64,000 bases of DNA from Sycon ciliatum (taxonomy: Eukaryota > Porifera > Calcarea > Leucosolenida > Sycettidae), in NCBI RefSeq assembly GCF_964019385.1, contig NC_088643.1, positions 7,165,995 through 7,229,994 on the forward strand, written 5' to 3'. A program made the translations under genes and the position numbers. How positions within the stretch are numbered: position 1 is the stretch's first letter; each line of letters starts with the position of its first letter. Under the pieces are notes generated by a model. The model did not search any database. It worked only from the letters and a program-made list of their open reading frames with translations, and was not told where the DNA came from. Of this stretch, positions 1 to 10,129 are shown piece after piece.

Positions 1-130
1 TGAACCTGTGTTGAAAGACCGCCCATCTTATGAGACCATGTTTCTACATACAATTGAACCTGTGTTCAAAGACCCCCAGTCCTATCTTATGCGACCATGT
101 TTCTACATACTAGTACACTTGAACCTGTTT
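1..130. repeat. Short tandem repeat, period about 62 bp
   Basis: Roughly two and a half copies of a unit that starts TGAACCTGTGTTGAAAGACC and ends near GACCATGTTTCTACATA. It continues off the left edge, so its true size is unknown. It lies downstream of the last visible SLC38 exon, probably in an intron. Confidence 0.7.
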
Positions 131-230
131 TGAAAGGTCACCTGCCTACAAGGACCGGTATCCTATGCACCATTGGCCGGGCGGTCACCAAACACAGGTT
201 GCTCGATAAGTACAAACCATACTGTCGTAC

Positions 231-3200
231 CTTTCCGAGCTTGGCAATATCGCGGTATAAAGATAGCGGCCACATAACAAGAACTGTCACAACAAACTTG
301 ATGAACATTTCATTAATAAGAACGCCGCCTGGAGCAAAAAGAAGATGACAAACAGAGACAAAAAGGAGACGCATGAGAAAGATGGTGTGTATTCCTCCAC
401 AGGCCCATACATAGTCAACTTCGCGAATAACGACTGCGGATATAACGACAATTCGCAAATAACGACAGAATTTCCATGCCCCGAGAAAAGTCCCATGGCC
501 CATCCAACTGTAATACATTATAATGAGACTTCGGGTATAACGACACTTTGCGAATAAGGACACTTTTCTGATGCCCCGCCGAGTGTCGTTATAAGCGAAG
601 TTGACCGTACACCATGCATTCTGGTAGCAAGGAGCGATGCATGCATTGGAGTGAATACAAAGCACATCAGCAGCCGCCATCCTAGAAGAGTCAGTTACAA
701 AAATCACGCGACAGACCAGGCGTCTCTTCCACTAACAAGAAGAGAAGGACTGCTCAAACATCGACAATGTTCACTATCAAGCCAGGCTCCTATCGCATGG
801 GACAGGTTCGCACAATAGGAAAGCACCAAAAGCTGTACTTATTGTTTTTTTTTTTACTTTTAATTAAAGTATTAAAGTATGTTGGCCATTACAAGAAGAA
901 ATAGGCTGTCCTCACACTACTTGAAAAACCGCATGTGACTTACGTGTGAATGTTGCCACGGTGACGGTTGTGAAGATGAAAAAGGCCCTTGAAAGCCGCT
1001 TGAAAGGTTTCAGCGGAAACGGAACCCTCTTCGACGAGGTTTTTTTTGCTTTCAGGCCGTTTGGAAAGCTGTGCGAAGTCGGGAGGCCGGAGTCCTATTG
1101 TACGGTGAAAGGCTCCAGAATATTTTTCATGCTTTGTTTCCTCGTGGTCGTACTGCTCTTGTACATATACTTGTAGTTTCCTTTTTTGTTTGTCATTTCT
1201 GTGGTGTTTTTTTTCCGAGTATTTTCCGTCTTCTTTCTTCAGTAGCTTCCCGTTGTTTTGATTGCCGTTTCTGTCGCATTTCTTTTGTACCGACAAAATG
1301 CCTCGCGTAGTGTTTTCTGACGACTTGGAGAAGAAGCCCATCGAGCTGTGGAGCAGGTATCAAAATGAAAAAAAGCAGGACCATGAAAAAGAGAGTTGTT
1401 GATCGAGCGCCAAAAAATTGAAGGAACGTACGTGCCTCGGGATTTGCAAAACTACCATATGACAATCATGTTTCTCCATGGTAATTTGCTGACAAAAATG
1501 TTTCAAGTCGTCACTGGAGTGCAGTGTGCTTGGAAAGGCTTTTTTCAAGTACTTTTGTCCAGTTTAGAACGCGACATTTGCGTCAACTTTCAACTTTTCA
1601 AGTAGTGTGAGTACAGCCTTGGGAAAGTAAATGCTCAACTTCAACTTCGAGTGCTCTTTAACAAGTCTTAAAAGAGATGGAATCAATTGCCTACCTGCAC
1701 CAGCTTGCTCCAAGACCTTTGGGATGGTATCACCGATAATGATGGTGTAGCCGATCATAGCTGTACACACAAAACATACATAACACACACAAGAACAAGC
1801 AGTCACATAATATAGACATAATTCACAAGATAACACCTTTTCACAAATGGCACGCGTACATGCAACATCTGAGAATGGTAGCATCCAGGGAGGTGACACC
1901 TCCACTGAACACTGCAGTGCGTAGGATTCGGAAGTTCCACGTGATCCCTGGTCTACGCGACATGCGATTGCCCACCCCAAACAGGTTCCAGACCAGTGAT
2001 TGATATAAATCGACCCTGCCCGAAGGCCAGAGTGACCGGGAAGGGCACCCGTGGAAACGAGACTCACATCGGTTCACGTTCCACGTGTCCATCTGTGTTA
2101 TCCCCCTGCATGCTAGGGTTCTCTGGAGTGCGCACAACGGAAGCAACACACCTCACCAGGAGTGGATGTCATAACAAATGACTACTAACATTCACTAGTT
2201 TGAGGAAGTCAAATGAAGAACAATCGACGTTCTTCAATCTACAATTGCATATGGAGGCAGTTATCACATCTTTTAAAGGATTTCTTTTATCATCACATTT
2301 CAAACACCTACATCAAAACAAACGGAAACAGGCGTGGAAAGTGAAGTTGTAAGCGCGGCATAGGCAACATGACCTACCGAAAAAAGGGTAGAAAAACTGG
2401 CATGCAGATAAATAGAAAAATCCAGCCTTGCCGAACATTTTGTCCATGGTCCCCTGAAGCACAGCACACAAGCAATGGAGAGCAGTAGTATTATTACATG
2501 CGAGTACTTCTTGCACCACAGAAATGGCATGCGGAGTTCGGCCTCATGAATATAGAGTGGGTTCAAATAAAATTATGTCACATGACCACACGCGACAGTC
2601 CTGTGAGTTCCAACTCCAGTCAACCTCTGCGCCTGCGGGTCACGTGATGCCGGCCATGTTGATTCCACTGTACACGACGTGCTATGGTCGATTTCTACAC
2701 AAACTACGGTCACGTGACCAAGATGTGAAACTACTCTGTGACAGCACCAGGGCTACGCGGCCCTACAGTCCATTTCAAAACTATAGACGCGTACCTAGGC
2801 AAAAACCGTTATGCCAGCATCTATACCACATAAAATCTGTGATCACTTTGTGCATAAATTTTTCCAAATTAGCCGTCTGTTATCCAATCGTTTAGAAACT
2901 ATATGAGAGTAATTGTGGAGCGATCCTGAGCAATATTCCGAAAACTATTCTCAAAAAGGTCCAGCCAAATTTGAAATATTTCAAAAACCCTACGCGTCTA
3001 TAGTTTTGAAATGGACTGTAGTAGTAGTACTACAAGCACGGGGCTAGCGTGCAGTCAGCGCGGCTCTGCAGTATTCAAGAGGTCAGATCCACCACCAGGA
3101 AGTGTACTAGTACAACATTGTAGTTACCCTTGGCAACCACTGTACTGTGCGCATTCGGCAAAACAAAATGATTTGCTTTTCAACCAATCAACAAGTACAG

Positions 3201-4787
3201 CAAAACCTGTGACTAACGACCACCCCTTGGGGCCAGAGAGAGCGGTCTTTAGTGGCAGGTGGTCCTTGGTTAGAGGTTTGCACCGCACAACCATTATATG
3301 AATGTGAGACCGTCCGTGCCTGGCGAAGTGGTCTGTAGTACCAGGCTGGTCGCTAGTCACGGTGGTCTTCAGTTACAGGTTTTACTGTATTTCTAGTTAG
3401 ATAGTTCTTACAGTCCATTTCAAAACTATAGACGCGTACCTAGGCAAAAACCGTTATGCCAGCATCTATACCACATAAAATCTGTGATCACTTTGTGCAT
3501 AAATTTTTCCAAATTGGGCGTCTGTTATCCAATCCTTTAGAAACTATATGAGAGTAATTGTGGAGCGATCCTGAGCAATATTCCGAAAACTATTCTCAAA
3601 AAGTTCCAGCCAAATTTGAAATATTTCAAAAACCCTACGCGTCTATAGTTTTGAAATGCACTGTAGGAGGGGCCGGTTTTGCCAGCTATTGAGCGCACTT
3701 CACTCTGCACCCTGTCACTTATTTGGCGTCAGTGCACCCTGCCACTTTTTAAAGTGATCACAAATCAAGGACACCACCTCGGCCATCAGTCGGACACACC
3801 CATACTTATATACAGCAAAAACGTGCGCCCATGTATGCCACACATACCGTAAAGTACCGTTGATCCGCCCCCCACGCCGTGTCCCTTCCCACCTGGTTTT
3901 TCGGCAGGGGGCGGGAATTAGATCAAGTCGTTCAAGTGCAGTACGATGTGCAACAAAGCAGAAGATCAGACCTGGGATGCTGGATTGTGCACATGTTCAT
4001 CCTGCAATCGCACCTATCGTGTACAGCAGTACATGCATCGGTTCAACACGCCGATGTCGCTTGACAGGCAGAATTTCGACAGGGGGCGGGAATTAGAGCG
4101 GGGGCGGATCAATGGTACTTTACGGTACTAGTACAGAAGTCATGTACCTGGTAGCTGGTGACGCCGATCAGTAAGCCAGTTTCCACCAGCAGCCGTAGTG
4201 AGTAGTCGGTAACCAGTGCCATGAAGAAGAGCAAGAAGGTGCCCAGGATAAACCCAGCTTGGGATATGGCGAACGGCAGACCTGTTGGGAAAGGGAACGC
4301 CGCGGAAAAAAGAGCGTCAGTTCCTAGTCCTATGTGGAATCTAGAAGCACCAGTGCATCTGTTATGGTATAGACCGTCAACGGGATAACGAAAAGAGGAT
4401 AGACCTTGTATCTACAGCATCACACATGCGCGCAAATCTTAGGAGCACAGCAAAATCCACTCGCAATATTCTATCGCTGCAAAAGATTCACCATGACTGT
4501 TTCTAGTCCACAACGTAACTCTAAAACATTTACAGTGTGTGAGTTAAAGTACTGGTAGAATGAAAAAAAAAGCTGGTTGCCACGAAGAATGCACAGCAAC
4601 GTCTTCTTCCGTGCTCACCAATAATTCCTGCACCGATGATCGAGTTGATCATGTTATATGATGCCATGCCAAATCCACTCTTCGCCGTTCCATCTTCAAT
4701 CTAAAGATGACGGCAACGGCAACGGCAGCCACAACAACAACAACAATCTCTTATTGGCGATGGTGCCATCGTGAGAATAAAAAATTC

Positions 4788-4854
<67 letters not shown>

Positions 4855-5120
4855 GCAGCAGCAACATTGTTGGCGGCGGAGGCGGTGGTGGCAACAACAA
4901 TAACAACGGGAGAAAGAATTGCAGATTGGCACTCAGGCAGATCCAGCAAATAGAAGTGACACAAAAACACACACACACACACACACGCGGGCGCGCGCGC
5001 GCGCGCACACACACACACACACGCGTGCACACACACACACACACATACCTTCTCCTCGTACGCAATCAGCTGTGTCTCATCGCCGTTCGGATCGCTAGCT
5101 ACACGGCTTATCGATGTCAA
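231..5120 (-). CDS. SLC38A11-like: SLC38A11-like sodium-coupled neutral amino acid transporter (3' end off window)
   Basis: Six minus-strand exons give 176 residues in consistent phase: 5049-5120, 4619-4700, 4148-4281, 2378-2453, 1695-1760 and 231-328, each with a GT donor and AG acceptor. The first exon is hydrophilic and acidic (ETQLIAYEEK), as expected of the cytosolic N-terminus. The second carries SYNMINSIIGAGIIG and the third continues with LPFAISQAGF, the first transmembrane segment and signature of the SLC38/AAAP family. Exons four to six give FFYPFFAMIGY, IIIGDTIPKV and MWPLSLYRDIAKLGK, which match conserved SLC38A11/A7 positions. Family members carry small neutral amino acids with sodium across the plasma or lysosomal membrane. 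The start codon exon was not found, and about half the protein lies beyond base 1. The donor of exon 5049-5120 runs straight into a GT microsatellite. Subfamily assignment is less certain than family assignment. Confidence 0.9.
412..609 (+). mobile_element. MITE, pogo/Tigger-like, 'AGTCAACTTCGC' family
   Basis: About 198 bp with long terminal inverted repeats (GTCAACTTCGCGAATAACGA and its complement at the other end), starting and ending at TA. A second copy lies at 52272-52463 in the same orientation. Non-coding. The TA target and CAGT-type ends suggest mobilisation by a pogo/Tigger transposase; that is inference. Confidence 0.8.
2763..3021 (+). mobile_element. MITE, 'TACAGTCCATTTCAAAACTATAG' family, copy 1
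   Basis: 259 bp with inverted ends of about 30 bp (CAGTCCATTTCAAAACTATA at the left, its complement at the right) and TA at both termini. Almost identical to the copy at 3409-3666, so both are young. It lies in an intron of the SLC38-like gene. Confidence 0.85.
3196..3389 (+). mobile_element. MITE, pogo/Tigger-like, 'AAAACCTGTGACTAACGACC' family
   Basis: 194 bp bounded by TACAGCAAAACCTGTGACTA and TAGTCACGG...CAGGTTTTACTGTA. The same family recurs at 61976-62168 in the opposite internal arrangement. Non-coding, TA target site. Confidence 0.8.
3409..3666 (+). mobile_element. MITE, 'TACAGTCCATTTCAAAACTATAG' family, copy 2
   Basis: 258 bp in the same orientation as the 2763-3021 copy, differing at only a few positions. 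The two copies bracket the 3196-3389 element, so this intron holds three short elements in under 1 kb. Confidence 0.85.
3845..4127 (+). mobile_element. MITE, 'TACCGTAAAGTACCGTTGATCC' family, copy 1
   Basis: 283 bp with inverted ends TACCGTAAAGTACCGTTGAT and ATCAATGGTACTTTACGGTA, flanked by TA. It ends 14 bp beyond the splice donor of the SLC38 exon 4148-4281. An inverted, diverged copy lies at 7640-7911. Confidence 0.8.
4781..4858. repeat. (CAA)n microsatellite
   Basis: Nearly pure CAA/AAC trinucleotide repeat followed by GCA-rich variants, in the intron between the first two visible SLC38 exons. The long poly-Thr or poly-Asn frames here are repeat translation, not genes. Confidence 0.95.
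4963..5047. repeat. Compound (AC)n/(GC)n microsatellite abutting a splice donor
   Basis: Alternating purine-pyrimidine tract of AC, with a GC core at about 4988-5007. On the minus strand it reads GTATGTGTGTGT directly after the AAG that ends exon 5049-5120, so the repeat forms the start of the intron. Confidence 0.95.
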
Positions 5121-5588
5121 CTGCAAACAGACACAAATGCAGAGACAGCCAAACAGACACATACATGTACTCACACAATTGAGAGCAAAAAAGTTAACAA
5201 AGGACGAAAAATACAAACGAGCAAGCATTGAAACACCCCTGTCTCACACACATGACACAGGAGTGACAGGACACGTGATAATTATGATCCGTATCGTAAC
5301 AGCTACAAAACTGGGTCTCCCGGGTTCCTCAGAGTCAGTGGCCCAGTTCGGTAAAACATTATTTTTTCGCAGTGTTTGGCTGTTTGTCGCAGAAAGTCGC
5401 ACTCGAGACTGTCCCTGATCTGCAAAGATCTTCGCGTACAACTTCTGCACTGTATGTGGAGAAGAATCCATGAATCCGACTGTTGATGTGATGGTTCAAA
5501 CTGACTGATCGAACAAGACGTGCGTTGATGTCACTGTGTCTAAGTGTGAACAAAACAGCGGCAGTAAGTCAGTTTGTCCGCTATGTGT

Positions 5589-5592
5589 GTGT

Positions 5593-5681
<89 letters not shown>
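5589..5681. repeat. (GT)n microsatellite
   Basis: About 90 bp of nearly pure GT, immediately upstream of the 5' truncation of the LINE fragment at 5682. Confidence 0.95.
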
Positions 5682-5683
<2 letters not shown>

Positions 5684-6575
5684 GGCATTCGGAGCATTGC
5701 GTCGATCTGTCTTTGATGATGGCGATCTTTCACTGGCAACGAAGCGAATGGTGTATGATGCATGTGTGGCTTCTCTTCTCCTTTACGGAGCGGAGTGTTG
5801 GGTACCACTGAAAAGCGAGCTTGCGGCGCTGTCCGCCTTCCATCTTCGCTGCATTTCCGCAATCTTAGCCCTCGGTAGAAGAGACACCTGGGACTTCCAC
5901 ATCAACAGGAAGACCATTCTGGAGGCCTGGAATCGTCGAGATCCAGTGGATATTACCACACGTGTTCTTCGCCGCCGTCTGGAGTGGCTAGGCCATCTAG
6001 CTAGGATGGACGGCGATAGAACTCCGCGCCAGCTCCTGTTTGGTGCGCTCCTTCCGCCGAGGCCAGCTTGCGGTCCTCGGAAACGGTGGCGAGACTCTGT
6101 CAGAGCTGACCTCTCCGCAGTGAACATCGACCACACGGAATGGTACGACCTCGCCCAGGAGCGTGGGAAATGGCGCAGTGCGTATTCCGCTCAACCAGTA
6201 CCGCGATCGGCTCAGCGTGACACTTCTGTGCTCTGCGATGTTTGCCAGCGTACTTTCGCCCACCAGAAATACAAGAATCGCCACAAGTGCCTGGCCGAGA
6301 GGAGGAAGCCCATATCTGAGCAGTCTGGCAGCCGACTATGTAATGCGTGCGGGAGATGGTTCTTGAGTGCTGGCGGGCTAGCTTCGCATAAGTGTCTCTC
6401 CAACTCGGCTGCTGAAGTGGCGTCGGTCTCGGCTGTGGCATCGGCAGACTCGGTCCGGAAACAGCGGGTTGCCCTGCCCTGCTGCAGAGCGCATTGTCTC
6501 GGCTGCGGTCGCTGCTGCAAGTCATCCCGTGGTTTCGACCTGCATAGCTGTGCTAATTTCCTGTCCAGGAAGTAG
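5682..6575 (+). pseudogene. 5'-truncated LINE ORF2 C-terminus with zinc-finger tail
   Basis: One open frame of about 297 residues ending at the stop at 6573-6575. It begins abruptly in the GT repeat, so the apparent Met upstream is repeat translation. Motifs are those of the C-terminal third of non-LTR retrotransposon ORF2: KRMVYDACVASLLLYGAECW, a block around RRLEWLGHLARMDGDRTPR, and GPRKRWRDSVRADL. After that come several Cys/His pairs (CDVCQRTF, CNACGRWF, CGRCC) spaced like zinc knuckles or fingers. The endonuclease and the YADD-bearing part of the RT are missing. This is a dead, 5'-truncated insertion rather than a host gene. The clade (RTE, CR1 or other) cannot be set from this part. Confidence 0.8.
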
Positions 6576-6668
6576 AGCGGCGTTTCTGGGTCCAATGCTG
6601 AACTCAGTGCTGTCGACCCCTGCACAGGGGACACGTGACCATTTGATGGCAGTGTTACCAAGGACCAA

Positions 6669-6717
6669 GGTGTGTGTGTGTGCGTGTGTGTGTGTGTGTG
6701 TGAGGAGAGAGAGAGAG

Positions 6718-6814
<97 letters not shown>

Positions 6815-6900
6815 AGGGAGGGAGGGAGGGAGAGAGAGAGAGAGAGAGCACACACATTTGTGTGATGTGTGTGTTTGTATAGAAAGAGAGAGAGAGAGCA

Positions 6901-6940
<40 letters not shown>
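6669..6940. repeat. Compound (GT)n-(GA)n-(GGGA)n-(GT)n microsatellite
   Basis: A GT run, about 100 bp of GA, a short GGGA block, more GA and a final GT run. All reading frames across it are low-complexity artefacts. Confidence 0.95.
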
Positions 6941-6943
<3 letters not shown>

Positions 6944-7194
6944 CTCGTTTTCTGTACAGTGTGAACTGTGAATTTCAGTCCACACTGGCATGGCAGGTAT
7001 GTGTGTCTCCCCATACTGCGTGCACTCGATCTGTCCACTGCCAGTAGCCACGACAGTCAACAGCTTGTCCTAACCTCCACAGTGCTGCTATCATTGCCAC
7101 TAGGGATCTCCCCCGATCCATTCTGAAGCTCTGCAAAAAACAAAACAAATAAACAATAGAAATAGGGACAAGCGCATACCCATCCCCCTCCTCC

Positions 7195-7303
<109 letters not shown>

Positions 7304-7639
7304 ACACCACACACACATTCAAGTGGGGCCAACGAGATCCGACCCGTGAGCTAAAAGCAGCGTCAAGGCTCAGACGAACCCTACGGCCCTCGGATGGGTG
7401 TTTGACAGCGTATGATGTAATTGAAACACATGTAGAAAGGTGGCGCTACTTTTGACTCGCAGGGCAGATTTCTTTGGCCACAACTGTACAAACACCCACC
7501 CACCCACACCATGTACGCACACAAACACACCCACACCCACATATACACACCCACATATACACACCCACACACACGTTAGTGCTGTCGATATGCGTTATTT
7601 CTCTGACTGTATACAACCGCCAAGACGACCCCGTGGGTG

Positions 7640-7911
7640 TACCGTAAAGTACTGTTGATCCGCCCCCCCCCCCCCCTCCAATTTCCACCCCCCGTCGAAT
7701 TTCTGCCTGTGAAGCAACGTCGGCGTATACAATGCAGTACGGTCGGTGTTGAACCGGTGCATGCACATGCTGCACACAATACGTGCCATTGCAGAATGAA
7801 GATGTGCACAATTCAGCACACCGCGTTGCTGTACATCGTACTGTACTTGACAGCCTTGATCTACCAACCCCCCCCCCCCCCGCCGCCGAAAACCCACCTG
7901 GGAAGTGACAC
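7640..7911 (-). mobile_element. MITE, 'TACCGTAAAGTACCGTTGATCC' family, copy 2 (inverted, 3' end decayed)
   Basis: Starts TACCGTAAAGTACTGTTGATCC. Read on the minus strand, its interior matches 3890-4127 (for example the CAGTACGATGT and GGTTCAACAC blocks). The far terminal repeat is not recognisable. It holds two long C runs. Confidence 0.65.
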
Positions 7912-8007
7912 TGGTGGTACGATACTGGCCAGAGAAATCCAACCCCACGAATAAAATAGCGCTGGGCTATTCGCCGCCCTTGCGTTCTGTGCACACGAAC
8001 GCGGCGC

Positions 8008-8155
8008 TACTGCCGTCCAGCTCAATGAAATCCAGGCGTGGCACTCCCAGTTTACACCTTGCACCATTTCGCAGCCCAGCGTTCGCCTGTACTAGGTCAA
8101 GGGCGCCCGGCGCGTACTTGTGTGACGCGACTGGATTTCATCGAGCAGCACTGTA
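8008..8155 (+). mobile_element. MITE, 'TGAAATCCAG' family
   Basis: 148 bp with inverted ends CAGCTCAATGAAATCCAG and CTGGATTTCATCGAGCAGCA, ending CTGTA. Related elements occur at 40349-40524 (two partial copies), 42071-42220, 44410-44545, 46091-46234 and 60162-60310. Confidence 0.75.
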
Positions 8156-9840
8156 TTATTCGTGAGGAAGAATTTCTCTGGCCAGAACGGTAGGTCAGGT
8201 GACCGGTCGACCCTTACTGGTTTTAGCCTTGGCTTACACCAGGTGTACACTGACAACTATGAATAAAAGACTAGAGAGTGAAGACTGTGAGTGTGAAGGC
8301 AGTAGAATCAGTAGGTTGCTATTGCCAGTACAATGTACAACGAAACACAAAACTAATAACGCCATGGCACTGACTCTCCCAGTACGCTGACATTTATACA
8401 CACTGACTCTGTACTGAAACACACCGATCTGCTGTCTGCCTGCCATGCTCAACGCATTATAGGCCATCATTGCTTTCTGAGACTTCACGCACACGACCTC
8501 TCGTTTGACAAACATAAATTCATCTCCTGTCACTTTGGGAAATTGAGGCGTTGATAAGAAATGCTAAAGTACAGTTTCTGAATCTGAAATAGAGTGCCAC
8601 GTTTTCCAGGTTACTTTCTGCTAAGCCATGAAGTGGGGCATAACGATTCTCATCCTCAGTCAATACGAATGGGTAAAATAATTGGTAAAAGCTCACCAGT
8701 TGGATTCATTGCGTACGATGATTGCTCGAACGTACCACCGTTAAAAGCATCTCCCACTTTGCTCTTGATGGAGGTAGAAGAAGACATGGCTCTAGGACTT
8801 CATCTGATACTGTAACTCTACACGGCCGACACGACTTGTGCGAGCAGCCAAAAGAGGAAGGAGCACTCTTACGCGCCCTGCAATGCAACCCTACCAAACT
8901 TTCGGTGGCTTTGCATTTGGTCAGTTTGGAGTTAGCCTGTTTGGTCCAAAGAAACTACTCTGCACTACCACAGCACTGCAGCATTCAACAAAGTAACTAA
9001 CTTAGTTACGTGCACGCATAGCTAGCATGCACGATACTCGATAGAGCTAGAGATCTGTCAGATCATGCTGAAGCATGAAGGCTTGAAGCAGTCGTGTCTA
9101 CCGACCGTGTTCTGAGTTGGGACTGAGTCTGTGACTCGTGTGAGCTCCAAGCTGCAGCAGCACAACCAGCTCCTGTCATACCTGGCCACCGACCCGTGCA
9201 GCGCAAGCATCATCGACATCAGGCTGCCAAAGTCGGAAGTGGATGGAGTGGTCCTGGACGGCTTCCGTTTTATTTAGTTCCGACTCCTGCCATCCTCGGC
9301 CTCGCGAGCTCCATACCAGCTTCCTTCCGACCGCTCAGGTCCTGCCATGGCATCATGATACCGGCCGGTATGGGGCATGGCCGAGGCTCACACTACTGCC
9401 TTGTACTGGCACTAGCACAGAGTCAGTCGACACTCGACAGTACAGTACAAAAGTCAATAGCAGCTGCTGCTGTTTGCTTTTTGAGAAGTGGAACTGGAAC
9501 TTGGTGGAAGTGGACGAAAATCACTCGAGTCGAGCTTCGCGTCATAGAACAAGTGGAAAGCTAGCTGCTAAAGTAAAGGTGTTTTATTGAACGCACAAAG
9601 CAATGATGATAATGAATGCAAGGAGAGCAAAGAATTCAAGCTACAAGGTGTGGTGTAATTAAGCTAGCTGCTACTGCTGCTGATGTGCTGGTAGTTTCTT
9701 TATTGATGGATTTGGCAAAGGCTCAGCTGTGTGCAAGCATGGCGACCAACATAATTCTTGGTAGGTTGCTAACTGTTGAGTACGAGTGCATTATGATGTA
9801 CTAGTGTTGTTGGCTCCTACAAAAACAGTTTATTTCGCAT
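8156..9840. other. No gene recognised
   Basis: No exon with convincing splice sites, repeat with clear ends or RNA gene was found. Short open frames look like chance. Confidence 0.5.
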
Positions 9841-9847
9841 GAACATG

Positions 9848-10080
9848 GTTAATAATAATAATCTTTATTTCAGGATTACCCAAAGGCTGACGCCTATCGG
9901 GGGATCTCCTATTTGTGTATGTACACTGAACATTGGAGTTGGGAAAAAGAGAAAATGTGCAAAGTGAGTTCGGAAAAAGATAGATGCTGCACAAAGGATA
10001 CAGTGAAAGAACAAGCAGTGTAAATCAATGATTGGCATTGATTGCACATCAAAGGGATACCAGTGCAGTCGGTGTGTATT
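9848..10080 (-). mobile_element. Probable non-LTR retroposon 3' end
   Basis: On the minus strand the sequence ends CCTGAAATAAAGATTATTAT in a short trinucleotide tail. The similar tail at 12573-12598 belongs to a decayed LINE, so this is likely a short 3' end of the same sort. No coding part remains. Confidence 0.45.
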
Positions 10081-10129
10081 ATTATTATTATTATTATTAT
10101 TATAGGAAGATGAACGCAAGCTACGGCGC

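Noticed and set aside
5574..5690. Start of a 333-residue ORF (MSAMCVWCVCVCV...) upstream of the LINE fragment
   Set aside because: The first part is translation of the GT microsatellite. The LINE-derived frame only begins at about 5682.
6655..7060. Several Ser/Leu- or Glu/Arg-repeat ORFs
   Set aside because: They are the frames of the (GA)n and (GT)n repeats, with no conserved sequence on either side.
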